Below are positions 26,450-33,747 of a stretch of DNA of 64,000 nucleotides, one piece after another. Within the stretch, counting starts at the first letter, position 1. Each line of letters opens with the position of its first letter. Source of the stretch: CAZOZZ01 sp965247425 (lineage in GTDB: Bacteria > Acidobacteriota > Terriglobia > 20CM-2-55-15); assembly GCA_965247425.1 (NCBI GenBank), contig OZ252023.1, forward strand, positions 6,324,001 through 6,388,000, given 5' to 3'. The notes below the pieces were generated by a model that saw only the letters and a list, made by a program, of their open reading frames with translations, was not told the origin of the DNA and searched no databases. The position numbers and the translations under genes were made by a program.

Positions 26450-27352
26450 ATGAAGAGACCCCGTACCTTGTTGTTGACAGTTTTTCTGGCTACTTTCTTT
26501 GTGGCCGGTTGTGGTTCCACCGAAGATCCCGCGGCTGTGGAGCCGAGCGCCGCTCCAACGGCTCCCGCCGGCACCCCGGAGGGTCCGCTGCTGGTTTCAG
26601 CCGACGTCGGGTTTGCTCCGCACGCGATGGCTCGGCCCGACGGAACGGCCGAAGGCTTCAACATCGATCTTGCGGACGAGATTGCGAAGAGGCTGGGCCG
26701 CCCGGGTTATGAGATCGTCGATCAGGAATGGTCGGGGATGTTCGCGGGCCTCAATGCCAACAGGTTCGAGTTCATCATCGCCCCGACAACGATGACGTAC
26801 GAACGCTCGCAAGAGGTGTTGTTCGTCGAGGGGTACCTCGACACCGACTACACGTTCCTGATCAAGGATGCCGCTCCGGAAATCGAAACGCTCGAAGACA
26901 TTCGCGGTCAGGCGATTGCCGTGAACAACGGTTCCGCATACGACTTGTGGGTGACGGAGAACCAGGAAGAATACGACCTGGAAGTTCAACGGTACGGGAA
27001 AAACGCGGATGCCGTTCAGGCCGTCGTCACGGGGCGCGCTTTTGCCAACCTGGCGGGGGAGACCGTGGCCAAGTGGGCTGCCAATCAGAGTTCTCTCGTA
27101 AGGACAACGTACACGATCAAGAGCGGCAGCAAGTTCTCAGCACCGTTTCGTCAGGACGACGTCGAATACCGGAACCGCGTCGAAGAGATCATGGAGTGTA
27201 TGAAGATCGACGGGACGATGGCCCGGCTTCATGAGCAGTGGTTTGGCGACACGCCCGTCGAAGGCGCCGCGGTAATCACACCGCTGGAAGGGTACGGTGA
27301 GCCCGGTATGGAAGGCTACGACCCGACCCCCCATCCCGCCGCCTGCAACTGA
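26450..27352 (+). CDS. ABC importer substrate-binding lipoprotein (family 3, polar amino acid type)
   Basis: This 300-residue lipoprotein has a signal peptide ending at a lipobox (FVAGC, Cys21), so it is anchored in the envelope. The mature part is a type-3 periplasmic binding fold: GFAPHAMARPDGTAEGFNID, DLADEIAKRLG, the central APTTMTYERSQEVLF and the second-lobe GSAYDLWVTEN. It opens a four-gene importer operon, with the ATPase starting 10 bases downstream. The hydantoinase and carbamoylase genes that follow suggest that the ligand may be a hydantoin or N-carbamoyl amino acid. That is inference, and ordinary amino acids are equally possible. Confidence 0.9.
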   Translation: MKRPRTLLLTVFLATFFVAGCGSTEDPAAVEPSAAPTAPAGTPEGPLLVSADVGFAPHAMARPDGTAEGFNIDLADEIAKRLGRPGYEIVDQEWSGMFAGLNANRFEFIIAPTTMTYERSQEVLFVEGYLDTDYTFLIKDAAPEIETLEDIRGQAIAVNNGSAYDLWVTENQEEYDLEVQRYGKNADAVQAVVTGRAFANLAGETVAKWAANQSSLVRTTYTIKSGSKFSAPFRQDDVEYRNRVEEIMECMKIDGTMARLHEQWFGDTPVEGAAVITPLEGYGEPGMEGYDPTPHPAACN

Positions 27353-27362
27353 TCCACAGGTT

Positions 27363-28109
27363 ATGGGACAGCCGATTCTCAAGATCGATGGACTTCGAAA
27401 GTCCTTCGGTAGAGCCGAAGTGTTGAAGGGCATCGATCTCGTGGTTGCTCGCGAGGAACTGGTCTTTATCATTGGCCCCTCTGGGTCGGGGAAAAGCACG
27501 CTCCTTCGTTGCTGTAACCGTCTGGAAGAGCCCACGGGCGGATCGATCCACTTCAACGGCGCCGATATCACCGCCTCGGGTGTGGATATCAACCAGATGC
27601 GGCAGCATATCGGCATGGTCTTTCAGTCCTTCAACCTGTATCCCCATCTGTCGGCTCTGGGAAACGTGACGCTCGCCTTGCGGAAAGCGGTGGGTCGACC
27701 GAAGAGCGAGTCAGAGGAGAGGGGAAGGGCGGCGCTGGACCGGGTCGGGTTGCTCGAAAAGATGGACGCCTATCCCGGCGAGCTCTCCGGAGGACAACAG
27801 CAGCGGGTCGCTATCGCGCGTGCTCTCGCGCTCGAACCTCAGATACTCCTGATGGACGAGCCCACGAGCGCATTGGACCCGGAACTGGTCGGGGGCGTGT
27901 TGAAAGTGATCCGGGAATTGCGGGAATCGGGCATGACGATGGTGGTCGTCAGCCACGAGATGCAGTTTGCGCGTGAAGCGGCCGACCGGGTGGTGTTCAT
28001 CAACGAAGGGGAGATTGTCGAGCAGGGGACACCCGAGCGGATGTTCGGCTCACCCGAGCATGCCCGCACGCGGGAATTCCTGAAACGGATTCTCTCGACC
28101 GGAACATGA
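27363..28109 (+). CDS. ABC importer ATPase (GlnQ/HisP type)
   Basis: This 248-residue ATPase powers the importer. It has Walker A GPSGSGKST (38-46), the Q-loop VFQSFNLYPH, signature LSGGQQQRVAIARAL, Walker B ILLMDEPTSALD and the switch His in VVVSHEM. It is most like polar amino acid transporters. I chose the ATG at 27363 (MGQPILKIDG), since the in-frame sequence before it lies inside the binding-protein gene. The stop overlaps the first permease start as ATGA, which indicates coupled translation. Confidence 0.95.
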   Translation: MGQPILKIDGLRKSFGRAEVLKGIDLVVAREELVFIIGPSGSGKSTLLRCCNRLEEPTGGSIHFNGADITASGVDINQMRQHIGMVFQSFNLYPHLSALGNVTLALRKAVGRPKSESEERGRAALDRVGLLEKMDAYPGELSGGQQQRVAIARALALEPQILLMDEPTSALDPELVGGVLKVIRELRESGMTMVVVSHEMQFAREAADRVVFINEGEIVEQGTPERMFGSPEHARTREFLKRILSTGT

Positions 28110-28768
28110 TCGAGAACTTCTTCAACATCGAAGTGATGGCGAGGGTTCTGCCATCGATTATCAGCGGCCTGTGGGTCACGTTGGCGCTTTCGGTCCTGAT
28201 CATCCTGACCGGGATGATACTGGGATTGGTCCTGGCTACGATTCGCGCCCTGCAGTACCGGGCTGTGAACCTCTTCATTGTTCTGTTTGTCGATGCTTTT
28301 CGAGCGATACCGCCCCTGGTGATCCTCATCGTTGTTTTCTTTGCCTTGCCCTATGTCGATGTCCAGTTATCCGGATTCGTCTCCGCCTGGCTCAGCTTGA
28401 GCCTCGTCCTGGCCGCATTCTGCGAGGAGATTTTCTGGGCGAGCATTCTGTCGGTCGACCGGGGGCAGTGGGAAGCGGCTCGTTCAACGGGATTCACCTT
28501 TCTCGGGACGCTGCAGTTCGTCGTCCTTCCACAGGCCATGCGCCTGGCTTTGCCGCCTTTGACTAACCGTGCGATCGCGATCGGCAAGAGCACGGCCCTG
28601 GCGTCTGTCATCGCGGTGCCGGAGATACTGAATCAGGCATCGAGCGCCCAGGCCCAGGCGGCGAACCCCTCGCCCCTGACGCTGGCTGCCATCGCATATC
28701 TGGTGATCTTCATTCCGCTCGTGGTGATGAGCCGGTGGGTCGAATCACGTTTCGCCTGGAGGCACTGA
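28106..28768 (+). CDS. ABC importer permease 1 (HisM/GlnP type)
   Basis: This 220-residue inner-membrane permease has about five helices. The EAA loop that contacts the ATPase reads EAARSTGFTFLGTLQFVVLP, the expected E-A-A...G motif. The sequence VDAFRAIPPLVILIVVFFALP is typical of the first permease core. It overlaps the ATPase stop by four bases and is followed after 10 bases by a second, homologous permease, so the channel is probably a heterodimer. Confidence 0.93.
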   Translation: MIENFFNIEVMARVLPSIISGLWVTLALSVLIILTGMILGLVLATIRALQYRAVNLFIVLFVDAFRAIPPLVILIVVFFALPYVDVQLSGFVSAWLSLSLVLAAFCEEIFWASILSVDRGQWEAARSTGFTFLGTLQFVVLPQAMRLALPPLTNRAIAIGKSTALASVIAVPEILNQASSAQAQAANPSPLTLAAIAYLVIFIPLVVMSRWVESRFAWRH

Positions 28769-28778
28769 AGGACGGACG

Positions 28779-29453
28779 ATGGAACAGTTGATTGACAGCT
28801 TTCTGAATCCCGAAGTGATGCGGACCAGTGTTCCGTATCTGGTCCGGGGCTTCTGGATGACGGTTCGACTGTGCGCCCTGGTCATTCCCCTGGGAATCTT
28901 GAGTGGTCTGGTTCTGGCCATCCTTCACAATCTGGGCCACCGTTGGCTCAACGTGATCCTGATCGTTTACGTGGATCTGTTCCGGGCGTTCCCGCCGCTC
29001 GTTCTATTGATATTCGTGTATTACGGTTTGCCGTCCCTGGGTATCGACCTGTCTCCGCTGTCAGCGGTCGTGTTGGCGTTCATGCTCAACACGTCGAGCT
29101 ACTATGGCGAGATCCTGCGGGCCGGGATCGAAAGCATTCCGACCGGTCAGTGGGAAGCGGCGCGCTCTACCGGACTGACCCGCTTCGGGACCATGGTCCA
29201 CGTCGTGTTGCCCCAAGCCGTCCGGACCGTTCTTCCTGATCTGGTCAGTAACACCCTGGAGGTGGTGAAACTTACCTCGCTCGCCAGTGTCGTGGCGCTA
29301 CCTGAGCTGTTACGGATGGCACGGGTGGCGCAGGGAATCACTTTCAATCCCACCCCTCTCATCCTTGCCGCTGTCCTCTATTTCCTGATGTTGTGGCCGT
29401 TTGTCCGGCTCCTGAGTCGGATGGAACGCCGGATGTTGGTCAGTGCGACCTGA
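28779..29453 (+). CDS. ABC importer permease 2 (HisM/GlnP type)
   Basis: This 224-residue permease is homologous to the preceding one, with VDLFRAFPPLVLLIFVYYGLP, and GQWEAARSTGLTRFGTMVHV as the ATPase-contacting loop. It closes the importer operon. A gap of about 150 bases follows before the next gene, with no clear terminator hairpin. Confidence 0.93.
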   Translation: MEQLIDSFLNPEVMRTSVPYLVRGFWMTVRLCALVIPLGILSGLVLAILHNLGHRWLNVILIVYVDLFRAFPPLVLLIFVYYGLPSLGIDLSPLSAVVLAFMLNTSSYYGEILRAGIESIPTGQWEAARSTGLTRFGTMVHVVLPQAVRTVLPDLVSNTLEVVKLTSLASVVALPELLRMARVAQGITFNPTPLILAAVLYFLMLWPFVRLLSRMERRMLVSAT

Positions 29454-29606
29454 GATCGGCCGACGATCATCCCCTCATACCAGGCATGCGTGAATTGATG
29501 GAATTGTAGCTATTGTTCTTAATGTGCCCCTTTGCTAGGGTTGAAAGTGTAGGACGCGAATTCTGGGTAGGAGTCCCCGGTCTCCAGCTCGGAGGAGGTG
29601 TCGACG

Positions 29607-29870
29607 GTGCCCCGTTTTACGATAGGAGACAGCGTTCGACCGACAACGGTGGGTATTAGAAAGTACTGCACCCTGTTGGGTGTTATTCAAGCAGTCAACC
29701 CCCATCCGGGCGGTGTGACCGGTCTGGACGAATACTCGATTCGCTTTGAGAACGGTGACGAAGCAACCTGTTGCTCGTTCCAGATAGAAGCCTCGTCTCC
29801 GGACGGACCGGTCGAAGGCGATCTGAGTATTCCAGGGTCGTCCCCGGAAATGGAGGGTGACAGGCTTTGA
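29607..29870 (+). CDS. Small protein of unknown function, possible beta-barrel
   Basis: This 87-residue protein was not recognised with certainty. It reads PRFTIGDSVRPTTVGIRKYC, then alternating hydrophobic strands (TLLGVIQAVNPHPG, DEYSIRFENGDEATCCSF). The pattern looks like a small SH3/KOW-like barrel. I prefer the GTG at 29607 because GGAGGAGG (29591-29598) is eight bases away. The earlier GTG at 29598 overlaps that site. It sits between the importer operon and the hydantoin racemase, and a role there is unproven. Confidence 0.5.
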   Translation: MPRFTIGDSVRPTTVGIRKYCTLLGVIQAVNPHPGGVTGLDEYSIRFENGDEATCCSFQIEASSPDGPVEGDLSIPGSSPEMEGDRL

Positions 29871-29926
29871 AAAGATCTCGCCATCCCCGGGCGCGAACAT
29901 GTTAGGTTGGGCTTCGGTCGAGCCCA

Positions 29927-30577
29927 ATGAATCCCATAGTCGTCATCAATCCCAACTCCACCCAGGCCGTGACCGATGGAATCGATCAGGCGGTAGAACC
30001 CCTGCGCATGGATGGCGGTCCGCCGGTCCAGTGCGTGACGCTGGCCGAAGGTCCCCCCGGAATTCAGTCGGATGAGGATGCGGCCTCGGTCGTCGCCCCA
30101 ACCTGCAACCTCATTCGATCAAGAGCCGACGCTGCCGCGTTTATCATTGCCTGCTACAGTGATCCCGGATTAGGCGAAGCCCGGAAGAGCACGTCCAGGC
30201 CAGTCCTCGGCATTGCGGAATCCGCGATGCTCACTTCGCTCACCCGAGGGAGCCGTTTCGGCGTCATCTCAATCCTCGAACAATCCCTCCCCCGCCACGA
30301 ACGCTATGTTCGTGCGCTGGGACTGGAATCCCGATCGGCCGGCGACCGGGCCATTGGCATCGGGGTCACCGAACTGACCAACGAATCCCGTGTCCTGGAA
30401 CGAATGGTTTCGGTGGGAAAACAACTGCGTGAGGAAGACGGCGCCGATGTCCTCATCATGGGCTGCGCGGGAATGGCCCGCTACCGCAGGCGTCTTGAAA
30501 CCGCCACCGGGCTTCCTGTCATAGACCCCACCCAGGCCGCCGTCACGTTGGCGATAGGCGCGGTCCAGCTCAAATAA
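29927..30577 (+). CDS. hyuE: Hydantoin racemase (Asp/Glu racemase superfamily)
   Basis: This 216-residue cofactor-independent racemase would interconvert D- and L-5-substituted hydantoins. Both catalytic cysteines are present: Cys76 in FIIACYSDPGL and Cys180 in VLIMGCAGMARY, at the spacing known for bacterial hydantoin racemases. The N-terminus VVINPNSTQAVTDGI is characteristic of the family. It lies downstream of the importer and faces the D-carbamoylase and D-hydantoinase genes, which supports the assignment. Related allantoin racemases or maleate isomerases are less likely given the neighbours. Confidence 0.87.
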   Translation: MNPIVVINPNSTQAVTDGIDQAVEPLRMDGGPPVQCVTLAEGPPGIQSDEDAASVVAPTCNLIRSRADAAAFIIACYSDPGLGEARKSTSRPVLGIAESAMLTSLTRGSRFGVISILEQSLPRHERYVRALGLESRSAGDRAIGIGVTELTNESRVLERMVSVGKQLREEDGADVLIMGCAGMARYRRRLETATGLPVIDPTQAAVTLAIGAVQLK

Positions 30578-30578
30578 G

Positions 30579-30818
30579 AATCGACGCAGAGACGCAAAGG
30601 CGCAGAGAAAATATTTCAGGAAAGAGAGGGTGCGGCCTATCCCTGGCAATTCCTCAAAAGCCAGACATCTTTTTCAACACGAAGACACGAAGTCAACGAA
30701 GGGTGCAAAGTAAGAAAACAAATCCCCTTCGTGTCCTTCGTGTCTTCGTGTTGAATCCCCTTCTTTGCGAAGCGAAAAAAGCAGATAGTCGTCTTTGCGT
30801 CTCTGCGCCTCTGCGTCG
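30579..30818. repeat. Nested intergenic inverted repeats between convergent genes
   Basis: An outer pair of CGCAGAGACGC-type arms (30579-30609 and 30792-30818) encloses a second pair built from CAACACGAAGACACGAAG (about 30677-30694) and CTTCGTGTCTTCGTGTTG (about 30738-30755). It lies between the converging racemase and carbamoylase genes. No reading frame here is convincing. Confidence 0.7.
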
Positions 30819-30824
30819 AGCCCC

Positions 30825-31763
30825 TCACTCACCTGGAGGGATGACTCCGGTTTGCGACGTGATCAAACCGTAATGTTCGATACGGCGGTGCATATCGAAG
30901 TTGAAGATGTTTTCTTTGATGTCTTTGCCTAGATCCAGGTCACAGTTGTAGGTGATGACTTCGTCTTCCTCGCTCAAGGCCTGGGCGACGATTTCGCCGG
31001 TTGGTGACACGATGGCCGTGCCGCCGATCAGGCCGTGGCCGTCTTCTGAACCGGCCTTGGCCGTCGCCACCACCCATGTTCCGTTCTGGTAGGCCCCGGC
31101 CTGAAGAGAGAGCATGTGGTGGAACATGCGCTGGTGGACCGGTTGGGGATGGAAGATGTTGGCGTCGGGGGTGTTGTATCCGAGGACGACCATTTCGACC
31201 CCCTGCAGGCCCATGACGCGGAAGGTCTCGGGCCACCGCCGGTCGTTACAGATGCACATGCCGATGATGCCGTCAAACGCCCGCCAAACACGAAAACCCA
31301 GGTCTCCGATCTCGAAGTAGCGTTTTTCCAGGTGCTGGAATGGCTTGCCGGGCAAATATTCAGCGTGTCCCGGCAGGTGAATCTTTCGATATTTGCCGAT
31401 GATGTTTCCGTCGGTACCGACCAGGATCGCCGTGTTGAACCGCCGGGTCTCACCTTCTTCCTCAGCCAGTTCCGCGTAGCCGAGATGAAAGCCGATCCCC
31501 AGTCGCCGGGCTTCGTCAAACAAGGGTTGGGTCGCCGCCCCCGGCATGTTCCGTTCGAAATACGAATCGATCTCGACCTGGTCTTCGATGAAATACCGGG
31601 GAAAGAAGGTGGTGAGCGTCAGTTCGGAAAACACGACGAACTTCGCCCCGCACTCGTGCGCTTCCCGAAGCATCGCGATCAGCCGCACGACGACCGCCTC
31701 CCTGCTATCCGCCTTCTGAATCGGCCCCATCTGTCCCGCTGCAACTCTCAAATATCGCGACAT
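30825..31763 (-). CDS. hyuC: N-carbamoyl-D-amino-acid hydrolase (D-carbamoylase)
   Basis: This 312-residue nitrilase-superfamily enzyme hydrolyses N-carbamoyl-D-amino acids to D-amino acid, CO2 and NH3. The triad is Glu47 (VFSELTLTTFFPR), Lys127 (KYRKIHLPGH) and Cys172 (CICNDRRWPE), which matches the numbering of the Agrobacterium D-carbamoylase almost exactly. Other shared segments are HLEKRYFEIGDLGF, GYNTPDANIF and SLQAGAYQNGTWV. It follows the hydantoinase gene on the same strand across a 260-base gap filled with repeats. The D-specificity call is strong because the whole sequence resembles that subfamily and not the beta-ureidopropionases. Confidence 0.92.
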   Translation of the reverse strand: MSRYLRVAAGQMGPIQKADSREAVVVRLIAMLREAHECGAKFVVFSELTLTTFFPRYFIEDQVEIDSYFERNMPGAATQPLFDEARRLGIGFHLGYAELAEEEGETRRFNTAILVGTDGNIIGKYRKIHLPGHAEYLPGKPFQHLEKRYFEIGDLGFRVWRAFDGIIGMCICNDRRWPETFRVMGLQGVEMVVLGYNTPDANIFHPQPVHQRMFHHMLSLQAGAYQNGTWVVATAKAGSEDGHGLIGGTAIVSPTGEIVAQALSEEDEVITYNCDLDLGKDIKENIFNFDMHRRIEHYGLITSQTGVIPPGE

Positions 31764-31823
31764 CTCTCTCCTTCAAATAATTGTCTGCACACTGTCCCGG
31801 TCTGCCCAAAAGTTGACCAAAGT

Positions 31824-32008
31824 GTGTCGGGGCGTCCCTCCGTGGGCGCCCGCGGGCTTGGAACGGAGTATCCATTTGCGCAAGCGGCAGCCCGGGAGGC
31901 CGCGGGACCGATTGTCAGTTGCGTCATTCCCAGGGCGCCACGGGACCCGATTGTCAGTTGCGTCATTCCCGCGGGTGGCCAGGGACGGCCACCCCGACAC
32001 TCTGTCCT
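31824..32008. repeat. Composite intergenic repeat, GTGTCGGGG family plus tandem repeat
   Basis: The inverted arms 31824-31855 (GTGTCGGGGCGTCCCTCCGT and on) and 31971-32008 (GGTGGCCAGGGACGGCCACC followed by CCCGACACTCTGTCC) enclose two direct copies of a unit containing CGATTGTCAGTTGCGTCATT (31909-31928 and 31949-31968, period 40). It separates the hydantoinase and carbamoylase genes. The same arms occur at 3285-3444 and 14880-14925. Confidence 0.65.
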
Positions 32009-32023
32009 CTAAAGTCGCGCCGG

Positions 32024-33487
32024 CTAAAAGACATCCTCAGCCCCGAAACGTTTGGCCAGTTCCTGCGCCTCGGAATCGCGGCCGAGTGGTTTCGCTGAAT
32101 CCGGACGTCCACAGGCGACGAACCGTCCACTGCCGCGTTCCACCCTCAATTCACCGTCGTTCACAACGACCCGTCCCCTGCTGATGACGGTTGTCGGTAC
32201 CCCCTTTACCCGGCGCCCTTCATACGGTGTATAGCCGACATTGTCGTGCATGTCCCCGGCCGTGATCGTGACTTCTTTGTCCGGATCCCAAATCGCCAGG
32301 TCGGCGTCGGACCCTTCGGCGATCGTCCCTTTCTGAGGGTAGATGCCGTAGAGTCTGGCCGCCCGGGTTGCGGTCAGGTCGACAAAACGATGGATGTCGA
32401 GCCGTCCCCCTCCGACGCCTTCGGAAAACAGCAGGGGCATGCGAACCTCCAGGCCCGGCACACCGTTGGCGATTTGTTTGAACGATGCGTCGGGCCCCTG
32501 GGAGAGTTTCCCCGTTTCGTCGAAGCGATATGGCGCGTGGTCGGAAGAAAACACCTGGAACGTACCGTCCGCCAGACCCTGCCACATGGCTTCCTGAGAC
32601 GACGCGTCACGCGGCGGTGGGCTGCAGCAGCACATCGCCCCGTGCATCCCCTCCTTGTCCAGGTCGTCCGCGGTGAGGAAGAGATACTGCGGGCATGTTT
32701 CGCCGTAGATCTTCAGGCCGCGTTCCTGCGCCCGGTGAATCGCACGCATGGGTTCTTCCGTCGAGACGTGCACGACGAGCAACGGCGTATCGATCAATTC
32801 CGCCAAGCTGATTGCGCGTGCCGTCGCTTCCCCCTCAGCCAGCTTGGCGTGGCTGACGGCGTGGAACTTCGGGGCCCGGTGCCCGGCGTCCAGAAGCCGC
32901 TTGCTGAGCCACTGGATCATGTCGTGATTTTCCGCATGGACCATCGTCAGCGCGCCTTCCCGGCGAGCCAGCGAGAGGATTTCCAGCATTTGATAATCGT
33001 CGAGCCGGAGTGCGTCGTACGTCATGTAGACCTTGAACGACGTGCAGCCCTGTCCGATCAACTCCGGAAGTTCCTCGCCCATCACGGTCTCGGTCGGATC
33101 CGAAATGATCATATGGAAGGCGTAATCCACAACCGCCTTCGGTCTGGCGCGCTCATGATAATCGGCCACGACTTGCTTCAACGATTGTCCTCGATGCTGG
33201 GCGGCAAAGGGAATGATCGTTGTGGTTCCCCCAAACGCCGCTGAAACAGTGCCGGAATAGAAGTCGTCGGCACAGACGATTCCGAACGAAGAGAGTTGCT
33301 CGATGTGACAGTGGCTGTCGATGCCACCCGGCAGGACGAGCTTACCTTGTGCGTCGATGGTCTCCTTGGCGTCCAGATCGTGCCCGAGTGTATGAATCTT
33401 CCCCTGCGAGATGCCAATATCGCAATCGAATCGTTCGTTGGCCGTCACGACCGATCCGTTTCGGATGACCAGGTCCAGCTTTTTCAT
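32024..33487 (-). CDS. hyuA: D-hydantoinase / dihydropyrimidinase
   Basis: This 487-residue cyclic amidohydrolase opens hydantoin or dihydropyrimidine rings to N-carbamoyl amino acids. The binuclear zinc site is complete: His59 and His61 (GIDSHCHIEQ), carboxylated Lys152 (SFKVYMTY), His184 (MVHAENHD), His240 (LVVHVST) and Asp316 (SSDHAPYRF). Its length matches known D-hydantoinases. An unusual CCC triplet (HGAMCCCSPPPR) replaces the common K-Y-V-x-SPP region. Together with the carbamoylase and racemase it forms a full route from racemic hydantoins to D-amino acids. Pyrimidine degradation is the alternative reading, but no dihydropyrimidine dehydrogenase is nearby. Confidence 0.92.
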   Translation of the reverse strand: MKKLDLVIRNGSVVTANERFDCDIGISQGKIHTLGHDLDAKETIDAQGKLVLPGGIDSHCHIEQLSSFGIVCADDFYSGTVSAAFGGTTTIIPFAAQHRGQSLKQVVADYHERARPKAVVDYAFHMIISDPTETVMGEELPELIGQGCTSFKVYMTYDALRLDDYQMLEILSLARREGALTMVHAENHDMIQWLSKRLLDAGHRAPKFHAVSHAKLAEGEATARAISLAELIDTPLLVVHVSTEEPMRAIHRAQERGLKIYGETCPQYLFLTADDLDKEGMHGAMCCCSPPPRDASSQEAMWQGLADGTFQVFSSDHAPYRFDETGKLSQGPDASFKQIANGVPGLEVRMPLLFSEGVGGGRLDIHRFVDLTATRAARLYGIYPQKGTIAEGSDADLAIWDPDKEVTITAGDMHDNVGYTPYEGRRVKGVPTTVISRGRVVVNDGELRVERGSGRFVACGRPDSAKPLGRDSEAQELAKRFGAEDVF

Positions 33488-33747
33488 GTGTGATCGTACC
33501 CCCGCGGATCACCTATCTCATACATTTCGTTTCGGAATGGCTAAGCAAGTTAGTTCAAAATGGGCTGCATCGTACTCTTGGCGCGGCCTTCGGTGCTTGC
33601 CATTCCTATAAAAACTAAAGTTCCTGAGTTTCTGACCGATTAGAGCTAATGTAGCATGTGATCTCCCTTTTAGTGTGGAGCGGGGGATACTCCGAGAAGT
33701 TTGACTTGCCCCCGTTCCACCTTCTTTTTCACTGATCCCGGTTTCGT

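Noticed and set aside
26371..26712. 113-codon frame starting in the IS end
   Set aside because: Overlaps the start of the lipoprotein gene in another frame and has no domain. The binding-protein frame is clearly real.
31748..31966. Short frames with repeated MTQLTIG peptide
   Set aside because: They arise from the 40-bp direct repeat, with no ribosome-binding site or family match.
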